Shown here one piece after another: positions 8,360-16,782 of a stretch of 64,000 nucleotides of DNA; within the stretch, counting starts at the first letter, position 1; every line of letters begins with the position of its first letter. The DNA lies in NCBI RefSeq assembly GCF_039975415.1, contig NZ_JBDWHD010000004.1; one strand, 5' to 3'. The notes under the pieces were generated by a model that was given only the letters and a program-made list of their open reading frames with translations, did not search any database and was not told the DNA's origin. This stretch comes from Ascidiaceihabitans sp039975415 (GTDB lineage: Bacteria > Pseudomonadota > Alphaproteobacteria > Rhodobacterales > Rhodobacteraceae). A program made the position numbers and the translations under genes.

Positions 8360-9841
8360 ATGGCACGGGGATTTCTGAGCGGAGCAGTGATGGGCGGCGT
8401 GGTCAGCGTTGCAGTGGCGGGGGCAGCATCGCTTTTGTCGGGCGATTTGGCCGTGCCGCAAGTGTCTGATGCGGCACCGGGTGGCGTGGACGCGCCAGCT
8501 GTTGGAGAGGCCGCACAAACCACAGCACAAACCACCGCCGCACGCGACGCAGATCTTGTACAAGACGGTGCCGCGCAAACCGCAACACCGACACCGGACG
8601 ATGTGGTTGCGGCAAAACAAGCGGGCGAAGATCGTCCAACAGTGCCGCAAGCAGGCAATGTTCAGGGGCTGGGCGATCCATCACAAGGCGCAAGCTCTGC
8701 TGCGGTGGAAGTGGACGGGGACGCGCCCGTATTGCCAAGCCCGCAAGCCGTTTTGCCCGAAGCGGAGACACGCGAAGAACTGTCAATTTCCACGGATCCT
8801 GCGCAACCTCCGGCGCCTTCGGTGCCTGATGCCGAAACAGCCTTTGAAACGCCCTCGACGGATGCGCCTGCACAGCCGCAAGCCCCAGACGTGACAGGGC
8901 AGGCTGCGCCGGACGATGTAACGTCTGAAGACACCAACACACCAGAAACGCAGCTACCAGAAACATCGGCCGAACCGGACGCGCAGGCCGAAAACAACAC
9001 CACATTGCCCACCACATCAAATGCGCAAGCGGCTGATCCAGAGCGCCGCCCGACCATCGGGCAGCCTGCCGGTTCTTTGGTGGACCGAACCGACGATACC
9101 CCCGAAGTCGTGGACACCGCGCCGGCACCAACTGAGCCCGCGTCAGACACGCGTCCGATCGTGGCCTTCGCCCAGCCATTTGAGCGATCGGAAGACAAGC
9201 CGTTGATGTCTATTGTGTTGATCGACCAAGGCACGGACCTCAGTGAAGGACCCGTCGGTTTGGCCGCTTTGCGCAGCTTCCCGTACCCGATCACCTTTGC
9301 CATTGACCCGAATTTGCCCGACGCGGCATCACGTATGACAGGGTATCGCGCGCAAGGTTTTGAGGTTTTGATCTTGATGGATTTGCCAACAGGGGCCACG
9401 CCAACTGATGCAGAAGTGACGTTGGATGTGGCGTTTTCCGCATTGCCCGAAGCCGTTGGCGTTCTGGAAGGTGTGTCGACAGGGGTACAGGAAAACCGTG
9501 AAGCGTCTGATCAGGTGACCCAGATTTTGGCGGCATCTGGGCACGGTTTTGTGGTGCAATCCAAAGGGCTGAACACGGCGCAAAAACTGGCCGCACGGGC
9601 CGGAGTGCCATCGGCGACGGTGTTCCGCGACTTTGACAGCGCGGACCAGACCCCCACCGTCATTCGTCGCTTTTTGGATCAGGCCGCATTCCGCGCAGGG
9701 CAAGAAGGTGGTGTAATCATGATGGGGCGTTTGCGGGCCGACACCATCTCGGCGCTGATTTTATGGGGCCTCCAAGACCGCGCATCCCGTGTGGATCTGG
9801 CACCTGTTTCGGCACTGTTGGGAACGCAAGACGACGGGTGA
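8360..9841 (+). CDS. Divergent polysaccharide deacetylase family protein with long disordered segment
   Basis: A 493-residue protein. Residues 1-30 (MARGFLSGAVMGGVVSVAVAG...) form one N-terminal membrane anchor or signal. About 30-265 is a low-complexity Pro/Ala/Thr/Asp/Glu-rich stretch, probably disordered and periplasmic. The folded C-terminal part (about 270-485) starts at MSIVLIDQG and contains YPITFAIDPNLPDA and ILMDLPTG, as in the divergent polysaccharide deacetylase (YibQ-like) family. The family fold is that of NodB-type deacetylases but the substrate is unknown, and I do not see a full set of metal ligands. It is transcribed divergently from trpG. Confidence 0.8.
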   Translation: MARGFLSGAVMGGVVSVAVAGAASLLSGDLAVPQVSDAAPGGVDAPAVGEAAQTTAQTTAARDADLVQDGAAQTATPTPDDVVAAKQAGEDRPTVPQAGNVQGLGDPSQGASSAAVEVDGDAPVLPSPQAVLPEAETREELSISTDPAQPPAPSVPDAETAFETPSTDAPAQPQAPDVTGQAAPDDVTSEDTNTPETQLPETSAEPDAQAENNTTLPTTSNAQAADPERRPTIGQPAGSLVDRTDDTPEVVDTAPAPTEPASDTRPIVAFAQPFERSEDKPLMSIVLIDQGTDLSEGPVGLAALRSFPYPITFAIDPNLPDAASRMTGYRAQGFEVLILMDLPTGATPTDAEVTLDVAFSALPEAVGVLEGVSTGVQENREASDQVTQILAASGHGFVVQSKGLNTAQKLAARAGVPSATVFRDFDSADQTPTVIRRFLDQAAFRAGQEGGVIMMGRLRADTISALILWGLQDRASRVDLAPVSALLGTQDDG

Positions 9842-9884
9842 GATCCCTTGAACAGTAGGTAGTTGAGGTCGTGGTGATAGTGAA

Positions 9885-10538
9885 ATGACGTTTTTGACAA
9901 ACCTAATTTGTGTGGCCTTCGCGGTTTTTGCGGTGCATGTGCCAATGCAGGCTCAGGCGCAGCAGCTTCAAACCTTTGGCACAAAAGCAAAGGTTCTGGT
10001 CATCGACGACACCGGTTTGAGCGCAGAGCAAACAAAAGAGTTACGGAGCTTTACCAAAAAACGCTCATATTTCGGGGCCTTTGCTGCAAGCCCGTCAACA
10101 GGCCGTTGGGATGCAGAAACAGGTTTTTCCAGTCAGGCAAAGGTGCAAGATTTTGTACGGGGCAAATGCAACATCTTGGGCGGCACATCGGATTGCAAAA
10201 TTGTGGCAGTTTCAATTCCGGCCGCGTTACCCGTTAGCAGCACAAATGCGACTGGGCTGTCGCTGGCGCAGTCAGAGTACTTCGAAAAGACATATTTGAA
10301 AAACACCCGACGGTACCCGCGTGATTACGCGGCATTTGCTGTGAATGGATTTTTTGCAGTTGCGCGCTGGGGGCGTCGGCATGAAGCGCGTGCTGTTTCA
10401 GACGCTTTGGCGGATTGCCGCAGATACGGCGCACGATTCAAAGGCCAAGACACAGCGGAGGTTTACAAACTGCGCGTAAAGCTCGGGTTGCTTGAGTGCT
10501 CTGTCATTGATGTGCGGCGCCATAAAGACCAGAACTAA
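9885..10538 (+). CDS. Secreted hypothetical protein, about 200 residues
   Basis: The 217 residues begin with a clear signal peptide (hydrophobic 5-20, likely cleavage after QAQA near 26). The mature part has two cysteines in its middle (FVRGKCNILGG and SDCKIVAV) and two later ones (ADCRRYG and LLECSVID), which fit disulphides in the periplasm. The C-terminal region holds a helical WGRRHEARAVSDALADCRRYG segment that resembles small SLR-like or DUF4189-like repeats. I do not recognise the family. It follows the deacetylase gene by 43 bases on the same strand and may share its transcript. Confidence 0.75.
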   Translation: MTFLTNLICVAFAVFAVHVPMQAQAQQLQTFGTKAKVLVIDDTGLSAEQTKELRSFTKKRSYFGAFAASPSTGRWDAETGFSSQAKVQDFVRGKCNILGGTSDCKIVAVSIPAALPVSSTNATGLSLAQSEYFEKTYLKNTRRYPRDYAAFAVNGFFAVARWGRRHEARAVSDALADCRRYGARFKGQDTAEVYKLRVKLGLLECSVIDVRRHKDQN

Positions 10539-10555
10539 ATAAGGCCCTTGGGCGC

Positions 10556-11743
10556 CTAACGGGTCAATTCCTTCATCCCGCGTTCCAACCCGTTCAATGT
10601 CATCGGCACCATGCGGTCTTTGCCAAAGATCTCTTGGATCATGGTGATGGAATGGGTGTAGTTCCAATATTTCTCTTGGATGGGGTTGATCCACAGATGT
10701 GACGACCACTGGTCGCGGGCCCGTTCCAGCCAGACTTGGCCACTTTCGGGGTTCCAATGTTCATTCGCGCCCCCGGGGTAGGCGATCTCATAAGGCGACA
10801 TGGATGCGTCGCCCACAAAAATGCATTTGTAATCAGGGCCATAGGTGCGCAAAACTTCTTGGGTGGATTGCTGTGCGTCCCAGCGGCGGCGGTTGTCTTT
10901 CCAAACGCCTTCGTAAAGGCAGTTGTGGAAATAGAAGTGTTCCATGTGTTTGAATTCTGTGCGCGCAGCCGAAAAAAGTTCCTCAACGACTTTCACATGC
11001 GGGTCCATTGATCCGCCAATGTCCAAAAACAGCAAAACCTTAACGGCGTTGCGGCGTTCGGGGCGCGTCTTTACGTCCAGGTAACCGTTTTCAGCCGTCG
11101 CGCGGATGGTGCCGTTCAGGTCCAATTCGTCCTGTGCGCCATCGCGGGCCCATTTGCGCAAACGCTTCAAAGCGACTTTGATGTTGCGCGTGCCCAGTTC
11201 AACTGTGTCGTCCAAGTTCTTGAATTCGCGTTTGTCCCAAACTTTGGTGGCCTTTTGGTGACGCGATTCTTTTTGGCCGATGCGGACGCCTTCGGGGTTG
11301 TAGCCGTAGGCCCCAAAAGGCGAGGTGCCCGCAGTGCCGACCCATTTACTGCCGCCTTGGTGGCGGCCTTTTTGTTCCTCAAGACGTTTTTTCAACGTCT
11401 CCATTAACTTTTCAAAGCCGCCCATGGCCTCGATCTCGGCTTTTTCGTCTGCGGACAGGTGCTTTTCCGCCAACTTCTCCAGCCAATCCGAGGGGATATC
11501 GACAGCTTCCATGACTTGTTCGATGGAAATGTTTTCCAAACCCTCAAAGGCGGCAGCAAAGGCACGGTCGAATTTGTCGATGTTGCGTTCATCTTTGACC
11601 ATGCTGACGCGGGCCAAATAATAGAAGGCTTCAATGTCGTAGGTCGCAAGCCCCGCTTTCATACCTTCCAGAAACGCCAAAAATTCGCGCAAGGACACAG
11701 GTACGCCGTTGCTGCGCAGGCTCTCGAAGAAGGGAATGAACAT
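10556..11743 (-). CDS. VWA-domain protein (CoxE-like), MoxR partner
   Basis: A 395-residue protein with a helical N-terminal half and a C-terminal von Willebrand A domain. The MIDAS metal site is seen as DIGGSMD near residue 250 (DxGxS). VWA proteins of this type act with MoxR-family AAA+ ATPases as metal-insertion or complex-assembly chaperones, and a MoxR gene lies 2.3 kb upstream on the same strand (14090-14932). I chose the ATG at 11743 (MFIPFFESLRSNGVPVSLRE), which is the typical start and overlaps the stop of the small membrane-protein gene upstream (TGATG). The longer open frame to 11929 is that gene read in another frame. Confidence 0.85.
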   Translation of the reverse strand: MFIPFFESLRSNGVPVSLREFLAFLEGMKAGLATYDIEAFYYLARVSMVKDERNIDKFDRAFAAAFEGLENISIEQVMEAVDIPSDWLEKLAEKHLSADEKAEIEAMGGFEKLMETLKKRLEEQKGRHQGGSKWVGTAGTSPFGAYGYNPEGVRIGQKESRHQKATKVWDKREFKNLDDTVELGTRNIKVALKRLRKWARDGAQDELDLNGTIRATAENGYLDVKTRPERRNAVKVLLFLDIGGSMDPHVKVVEELFSAARTEFKHMEHFYFHNCLYEGVWKDNRRRWDAQQSTQEVLRTYGPDYKCIFVGDASMSPYEIAYPGGANEHWNPESGQVWLERARDQWSSHLWINPIQEKYWNYTHSITMIQEIFGKDRMVPMTLNGLERGMKELTR

Positions 11744-11910
11744 CAGACGCCCACGCGCTGCAAGATCACGACGCAGATCGTGCCGACAATGGCAAAAGCC
11801 AGTGCATAGCCCGCTGCATATTGTGCGATGTCCAGTTTGTTGCCACCGCGTCTTTGTGCTGTGAAACCGCCGATAATTGCGCCGAATGCCGCGCCGCCCC
11901 AGATGATCAT
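11743..11910 (-). CDS. Small membrane protein, 55 residues
   Basis: A 55-codon frame with two hydrophobic segments (about 3-16 and 31-50) joined by a basic loop (TAQRRGGNKLDI). The N-terminal part contains a glycine-rich WGGAAFGAIIGG stretch. It starts with ATG after a GGGGCGGA ribosome site and its TGA overlaps the ATG of the VWA gene by one base (TGATG), so the pair is probably coupled. It lies 26 bases downstream of the DUF2927 gene. I do not know the family. The placement suggests an anchor or partner for the VWA protein, which is an inference. Confidence 0.65.
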   Translation of the reverse strand: MIIWGGAAFGAIIGGFTAQRRGGNKLDIAQYAAGYALAFAIVGTICVVILQRVGV

Positions 11911-11936
11911 AGTGTCCGCCCCTTAGCAAAAAGGTA

Positions 11937-13304
11937 TTAAATGCGGCCTTTTTTCAGCGGGCTGAGAGACGAGATTTCACGCAGCTTGGCCCGCACGGCC
12001 CAGTCAGGACCAAATCCGTATCGCGCCCACCCCAGACTGTCCAGTCTGACGGTACGTGCTTCTGCGGTACGGCCTTGCAAATCAAGCGCTTCGGCCCGCA
12101 ACAACAGCAGCGTGGACAACAGTGCAGCATTTTCGTTTTGCGCAGCTTTGTCGATGTGCGGCGAGATCAGGCGCAAAGCCCGTTCGCCGTCGCCTTGGGT
12201 CACGGCACGGGCCGCCAGTTGGGTCGCAACATAGGCACGGTGCAGGGTCGCTCCGGGGGTTTTGGCGTAGTATTTGTCAGCCATCAAAAAGTGCTGATAC
12301 GCCGCTTCGGGGTCGGCCCCCAACAAAATACGGCCCTTGGCGTAATGCGCGAACGCACGGCGGTGATCTTGCCATCCCATGGCGGCCGCAATGTTCAACG
12401 CTTTGTCTGCGGCCACAATCCGGGCCTTCATTGCGGTTCCGGGCCCAAGTGCGGATTGCACCGCTTGGGACCATGCGCGCGGAGTGCGGGTGGCGAATTT
12501 GGCGGCACGGGCGCCGCCCGCAGGATTGATACGATTAAATATCTGCGGCAAACGCTGCGCCACTTGGCCGCGCGTCATGCCGGACCGGATTTCAGGCGCG
12601 TAATAGGCCTTCAACATCATCATATCGAAGCCTGTCAGAACCGTGTGCACGTTATCATCGTTGAACACGCTGTCGGGCAAACGGTACAGGTCGTTCAAGG
12701 GCCCAATGGCTTGTGCCAGTTCTTCATGAAGGCAGTCACGTACCTCTTGGGGGCTTGCGTCATTGGGCAGGAAAATCGCCAATTGTTTGCGTTCGCGCAT
12801 CTCGGCCCAGCTGGTGCGCGACGTGCGTTTGGCTTGGCGGTATTCCTTGATGGATGTGATGTTCGGCACCACAAAACATGCAGCATGGGGCAGGGCGCGG
12901 CGAATATCGGCACGACTGACCGCTTCAATGGTGATATTTGCGGGCTTGTTTGATGCGGTTTGCTGGATGTCGATGCTGGCTTCTGAGCGCAGTCGGTGCA
13001 GCAGCTTGTTCAGATCAGATCCAAGAGACGCAGGCGGGGCACCTGTGACACGCACCGAAATCGGGGTCTCAAAACGGGTGAAAACCGGCAATGCGCGCCC
13101 GCTTTCCAAATTGAAAGACAGTTCCACAAAATCCAGCGCCAGATCGTTGTTCGATTTGGCTGGACGCACTGGACGCGGCGCTCCAAATGTTTTCATCGGT
13201 GGGAATGTGCTGTTTGCAATCGCGGCACGGGTGGCTGTGTCCGTGGGCGTTGTGGGCATACAGGCATTCAACGTCAGGGCCAGGGGCAGAAGAAACCGTC
13301 TCAT
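11937..13304 (-). CDS. DUF2927 family lipoprotein
   Basis: A 455-residue protein with a lipoprotein signal (lipobox LNAC, cysteine at about 15). The DUF2927 core is recognisable about residues 50-260, with DLALDFVELSFNLESGR and the HEELAQAIGPLNDLYRLPDS segment, which is very typical of Rhodobacterales proteins of this family. The region after about 280 is helical and TPR-like. The function is unknown; the HEEL segment resembles a metallopeptidase helix but I cannot show a complete zinc site. Its ATG overlaps the stop of the upstream GNAT gene. Confidence 0.85.
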   Translation of the reverse strand: MRRFLLPLALTLNACMPTTPTDTATRAAIANSTFPPMKTFGAPRPVRPAKSNNDLALDFVELSFNLESGRALPVFTRFETPISVRVTGAPPASLGSDLNKLLHRLRSEASIDIQQTASNKPANITIEAVSRADIRRALPHAACFVVPNITSIKEYRQAKRTSRTSWAEMRERKQLAIFLPNDASPQEVRDCLHEELAQAIGPLNDLYRLPDSVFNDDNVHTVLTGFDMMMLKAYYAPEIRSGMTRGQVAQRLPQIFNRINPAGGARAAKFATRTPRAWSQAVQSALGPGTAMKARIVAADKALNIAAAMGWQDHRRAFAHYAKGRILLGADPEAAYQHFLMADKYYAKTPGATLHRAYVATQLAARAVTQGDGERALRLISPHIDKAAQNENAALLSTLLLLRAEALDLQGRTAEARTVRLDSLGWARYGFGPDWAVRAKLREISSLSPLKKGRI

Positions 13305-13759
13305 GTTGCCCTCTGATATTTAAGAAAAGGGGTCAACTGAGCGACGCAGTCGTAAAGTTTGCGGGCTGTGGCGTTGCTGTCTTGCGTATTCCAATAGACG
13401 GACGGGGCGTTTTTAGCGTCTGCGGCGGCGTAGACCGCTTCAATCAGGGCTTTGCCGACACCTTGTCCGCGTACAGCCGGAACAGCGTACAGGTCTTGCA
13501 GGTAGCAGGTGTTCTCGATTTTCCAGCCGTGACGGTGGAACAGGTAGTGGGTTAACCCGACAAGGCGGCCATCCAGTTCGGCGACCAGACCTGAGAAATC
13601 TTGTGGATCATCTCCGAGAAGGCGGTCGAAGTAGACGTCAAACGTGCCTGTGGGCACCGAAGTTTCGTAAAACTCCAGATATGCTGTCCACAGCGCGGCC
13701 CATTGTTCGCGGTCTGACGCCGCAAGAGGCCGCACACGGAGTGCGTTGGTTGTCGTCAT
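13301..13759 (-). CDS. GNAT family N-acetyltransferase
   Basis: The 152 residues form one GNAT fold. The acetyl-CoA binding motif A is seen as LYAVPAVRGQGVGKALI (about 91-107). The substrate is unknown. It overlaps the DUF2927 gene by four bases (ATGA), so the two are coupled. A 330-bp gene-free stretch with a CtrA-like site lies upstream. Confidence 0.88.
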   Translation of the reverse strand: MTTTNALRVRPLAASDREQWAALWTAYLEFYETSVPTGTFDVYFDRLLGDDPQDFSGLVAELDGRLVGLTHYLFHRHGWKIENTCYLQDLYAVPAVRGQGVGKALIEAVYAAADAKNAPSVYWNTQDSNATARKLYDCVAQLTPFLKYQRAT

Positions 13760-13905
13760 TACTGGTGCCTGCCCAATATTATTGCCGTTGGAGGGTCTTT
13801 TGCCCCCTCAACCCGACCTTGATAGGGAGCAATTAAGGCAAAAACGTGGCAAATGGTACAGAAAATTACACGTCAAGCGGGAATCTCCCGGCCGCACTTC
13901 TGGTG

Positions 13906-13920
13906 TTAAGGCATTGTTAA
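13906..13920. promoter_or_regulatory. CtrA-like binding site
   Basis: TTAA (13906-13909), seven bases, TTAA (13917-13920), followed by GGTTAAC, which adds a third half-site. TTAA-N7-TTAA is the known recognition sequence of the alphaproteobacterial response regulator CtrA. The site is about 150 bases upstream of the GNAT start. It is short enough to occur by chance about once in a window of this size. Confidence 0.4.
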
Positions 13921-14003
13921 GGTTAACGAAATGTTACTTTGGAGGCCCGTGGCAAAAAAGTCCCAAATGGGGCGGAAAGCCGATTTTTGCCTTATTTCAA
14001 ATC

Positions 14004-14053
14004 CTTGGCAGCCGGGCATGAGTTAATGAATTATGCCTCAAGCGGCTGCCAAG
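14004..14053. terminator. Long inverted repeat downstream of moxR
   Basis: CTTGGCAGCC (14004-14013) pairs perfectly with GGCTGCCAAG (14044-14053). Inside the loop GGCAT (14015-14019) can pair with ATGCC (14033-14037), extending the hairpin. It lies 36 bases beyond the moxR stop on the minus strand, where a terminator is expected, but there is no strong T-tract, so it could instead stabilise the transcript end. Confidence 0.5.
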
Positions 14054-14089
14054 TTTGGTTAATGCCATTTGATTGGCTTCAAGAGCGTG

Positions 14090-14932
14090 CTAGCGCCGTT
14101 CACCGCGGGCCATAAATGCGAGACGCTCAAACAGATGTACGTCTTGTTCGTTTTTCAGCAAGGCACCATGCAGCTTTGGCAAGGCACTGGCGCCGCCGGT
14201 TTTCAGATCCTCGGCGCTCATGTCTTCGGCAAGCAGCAGCTTGAGCCAGTCCAGCACTTCAGATGTAGACGGCTTTTTCTTTAGTCCCGCTTGTTCGCGG
14301 ATTTCAAAGAACTGCGTCAACGCCGTCGTCAGCAGTTGTTCTTTGATACCTGGATGGTGGACTTCGACGATTGAGCGCATCGTGTCCATGTCGGGGAAGC
14401 GGATGTAGTGGAAGAAACAGCGGCGCAAAAAGGCGTCTGGCAGTTCTTTTTCATTGTTGGAGGTGATGATAACGATAGGGCGGTTGACCGCGCGAATTGT
14501 TTCGCCTGTCTCGTAGACATAGAATTCCATCTTATCGAGCTCTTGCAGCAGGTCGTTCGGAAATTCGATATCCGCCTTGTCGATCTCGTCGATCAGCAGC
14601 ACGACTTTCTCACCGGCTTCAAAAGCCTCCCACAATTTTCCCTTGCGGATATAGTTGGCGACATCATGCACTTTTTCTTCGCCCAACTGGCTGTCGCGCA
14701 ACCGCGACACCGCGTCATATTCATACAGGCCTTGCTGTGCGCGGGTTGTGGATTTGATGTTCCATTCAATCATACGTAGATCAAGGGATGTGGCCACTTG
14801 CTTGGCCAATTCGGTCTTACCTGTGCCGGGTTCGCCTTTAACGAGTAAGGGGCGCTCCAAAGTGACGGCGGCATTCACCGCAATCGTTAGGTCGTCGGTG
14901 GCGACATAACTGTCAGTGCCTTGGAATTTCAT
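14090..14932 (-). CDS. MoxR family AAA+ ATPase
   Basis: A 280-residue AAA+ protein of the MoxR group, which acts as a chaperone with VWA-domain proteins to activate or load cofactors into enzymes. Walker A is GEPGTGKTE (about 36-44), Walker B is VVLLIDEIDKAD (about 108-119), and the arginine-rich sensor region is DAFLRRCFFHYIRFPD (about 165-180). It probably works with the VWA protein encoded at 10556-11743, though here a DUF2927 gene, a GNAT gene and a small membrane protein gene lie between them. The target enzyme is unknown. Confidence 0.92.
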   Translation of the reverse strand: MKFQGTDSYVATDDLTIAVNAAVTLERPLLVKGEPGTGKTELAKQVATSLDLRMIEWNIKSTTRAQQGLYEYDAVSRLRDSQLGEEKVHDVANYIRKGKLWEAFEAGEKVVLLIDEIDKADIEFPNDLLQELDKMEFYVYETGETIRAVNRPIVIITSNNEKELPDAFLRRCFFHYIRFPDMDTMRSIVEVHHPGIKEQLLTTALTQFFEIREQAGLKKKPSTSEVLDWLKLLLAEDMSAEDLKTGGASALPKLHGALLKNEQDVHLFERLAFMARGERR

Positions 14933-15072
14933 AGTCTTTTCCCCTTAAGAATATCGTAACGTGTTGCTCGCTTTTAGCCACAAATACGCAGTATTGTGTA
15001 GTGACAATCGTCGGGGGCTGCGATAGACGCTGCGGCATAAGCCTTGGCTTCATAGAATTTGAGGGATCAGAA

Positions 15073-15528
15073 ATGGCAAATGCCAAAACGATCGAGGGGG
15101 ACGACATGAAACAAGAGACGTTCTTGCCGGATGACTACCGTCCTGCCGAAGATGAACCATTTATGAACGACCGTCAGGTGGAATATTTCCGCCGCAAACT
15201 GCAAAACTGGAAATCGGAATTGCAAGCAGGCAGCCGCGACACCATTGAAGCGCTGCAAGACGGAACACGTAACATTCCGGATGTGACGGACCGTGCGTCG
15301 GAAGAAACAGACCGCGCATTGGAATTGCGGACGCGTGACCGCCAACGCAAACTGGTCGCAAAGATCGACGCGGCCCTGCGCCGTATCGACGAAGACGAAT
15401 TTGGCTACTGCTCGGTCACGGGCGAACCCATTTCTTTGAAACGTCTGGATGCACGTCCAATCGCGACCATGAGCCTTGAGGCGCAAGAGCGTCACGAGCG
15501 CCGTGAAAAAGTGCACCGCGACGACTGA
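15073..15528 (+). CDS. dksA: RNA polymerase-binding transcription factor DksA
   Basis: Binds the RNA polymerase secondary channel and, with ppGpp, adjusts transcription during the stringent response. The 151 residues have the DksA coiled coil (about 35-100) with an aspartate-containing tip (NIPDVTDRASEE) and a C-terminal globular part. The zinc finger is degenerate: only one cysteine (GYCSVTGEPI, about 114-123) is present and the second pair is missing. I recall that the studied Rhodobacter sphaeroides DksA also keeps only one of the four cysteines, so this is lineage-typical. The start is the ATG at 15073 with GAGGG upstream. Confidence 0.93.
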   Translation: MANAKTIEGDDMKQETFLPDDYRPAEDEPFMNDRQVEYFRRKLQNWKSELQAGSRDTIEALQDGTRNIPDVTDRASEETDRALELRTRDRQRKLVAKIDAALRRIDEDEFGYCSVTGEPISLKRLDARPIATMSLEAQERHERREKVHRDD

Positions 15529-15548
15529 ATGCGTCTTGGATAAAGTTT

Positions 15549-15584
15549 CAAAAACGCGTGGGTCTGTCGGCCTGCGCGTTTTTG
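15549..15584 (+). terminator. Intrinsic terminator after dksA
   Basis: CAAAAACGCG (15549-15558) pairs with CGCGTTTTTG (15575-15584) around a 16-base loop. The A-rich and T-rich flanks make a typical rho-independent terminator 20 bases beyond the dksA stop. Confidence 0.85.
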
Positions 15585-15618
15585 CGTTTCGGCGATGTGT
15601 TAAGTGGGTGACAAGGCG

Positions 15619-16782
15619 ATGCTTCGAAATGTGATTGTGGTTGGTGGCGGGATTGCCGGTCTTGCGGCGGCCACACTTTTGGGCCGTGCAGGGGCGTCTG
15701 TTACACTTTTGGAACGGGCCCCGGTCCTGCGCGAGGTGGGCGCAGGCATCCAGATTAGTCCGAATGGCCTGGCTGTTCTGCGGGCCATGGGGCTTGAAAC
15801 ACCTTTGCAACAATCGGGCGCCGTTCAAGCGCAGGCGGTGTGTCTGTGTGATTACAAACGACCCGGTGAGGTGGCCCGTCTGGATCTGACACGTCTTGGG
15901 AATGACCAAAAATACTACTTTGTGCATCGCGCAGATGTGTTGACCGTTTTGGTCAATGCCGCGCGTCAGGCCGGTGTGCAGATTATGACCAATGCGGCTG
16001 TGAAAGCGATCTCTTCCGGTGCGCCGGCGTCGGTCGAGCTGATGGATGGCTCGTGTTTGCGGGCCGAACTTGTGGTGGCTGCTGACGGTGTACATTCTGT
16101 CGGTCGCAGCGGCCTGAACCCTACATCCGATCCGTTTTTCACAGGGCAGGTGGCTTGGCGGGCGATGGTAGAGAACACGCATGATGTGCCATCCGAAGCC
16201 CGCGTGTTCATGGGGCCGGGACGACATATCGTCAGCTATCCACTGCGCCACGGTAAATTGGTGAACATCGTGGCTGTTGAAGAACGCGACACTTGGGTTT
16301 CTGAAGGATGGGATCACGTAGGCGACGCCGACGTGCTACGGGCGCGGTTTGCCGATTTTGAAGGGCCGTCGGCTGCGTTGCTGGACGCAGTTGGTGACGT
16401 GTCGGTCTGGGGGTTGCACAGGCATCCGATTGCAAAGACCTGGTACAATGAAGGTGTCGTGTTGGTTGGCGATGCTGCCCATCCGACGCTGCCGTTTTTG
16501 GCACAGGGCGCTAATATGGCGCTTGAAGACGTTTGGGTTTTGGCACAATGTTTGAAAAACAAAGGCTTAGACGGCCTGCAAGCCTATCAGAACATTCGCA
16601 TGGCCCGCGTGCCGCGCGTTTTAAAAGTGGCTGACGGGAATGCACGAAACTACCATTTGCGGCCCGGACCGATGCGGTCTGTTGCGCATTTAGGGTTGAA
16701 AACGCTTAGCAAACTGGCCCCTGGCGTGATGCTGGGGAAGTTCGATTGGCTGTATCGCCACGATGTCACGGCATCGCGTTAG
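15619..16782 (+). CDS. FAD-dependent monooxygenase (salicylate hydroxylase-like)
   Basis: A 387-residue class A flavoprotein monooxygenase. The N-terminal Rossmann motif GGGIAGLAAATLLGRAG is at about 8-24, the DG motif is AADGVHSVGR (about 155-164), and the GD motif is VLVGDAAHPTLPF (about 281-293). The family hydroxylates aromatic rings with NAD(P)H and O2; the likely relatives are salicylate or 3-hydroxybenzoate hydroxylases, but the substrate cannot be read here. I prefer the ATG at 15619, with AAGG upstream, over a GTG at 15604. It overlaps the convergent xth gene by four bases. Confidence 0.88.
   Translation: MLRNVIVVGGGIAGLAAATLLGRAGASVTLLERAPVLREVGAGIQISPNGLAVLRAMGLETPLQQSGAVQAQAVCLCDYKRPGEVARLDLTRLGNDQKYYFVHRADVLTVLVNAARQAGVQIMTNAAVKAISSGAPASVELMDGSCLRAELVVAADGVHSVGRSGLNPTSDPFFTGQVAWRAMVENTHDVPSEARVFMGPGRHIVSYPLRHGKLVNIVAVEERDTWVSEGWDHVGDADVLRARFADFEGPSAALLDAVGDVSVWGLHRHPIAKTWYNEGVVLVGDAAHPTLPFLAQGANMALEDVWVLAQCLKNKGLDGLQAYQNIRMARVPRVLKVADGNARNYHLRPGPMRSVAHLGLKTLSKLAPGVMLGKFDWLYRHDVTASR

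Larger units (their letters stand above)
13760..14089. other. Gene-free stretch between GNAT and moxR genes
   Basis: Both flanking genes are on the minus strand. I see no convincing frame on either strand. The stretch holds a TTAA-N7-TTAA site at 13906-13920 and a long perfect inverted repeat at 14004-14053, both listed separately. It should contain the promoter for the GNAT gene and the 3' end of the moxR transcript. Confidence 0.6.

Noticed and set aside
15067..16317. A 416-codon minus-strand frame across dksA and the monooxygenase gene
   Set aside because: It crosses two well-supported plus-strand genes and their terminator, and has His/Arg/Gln-rich shadow composition.
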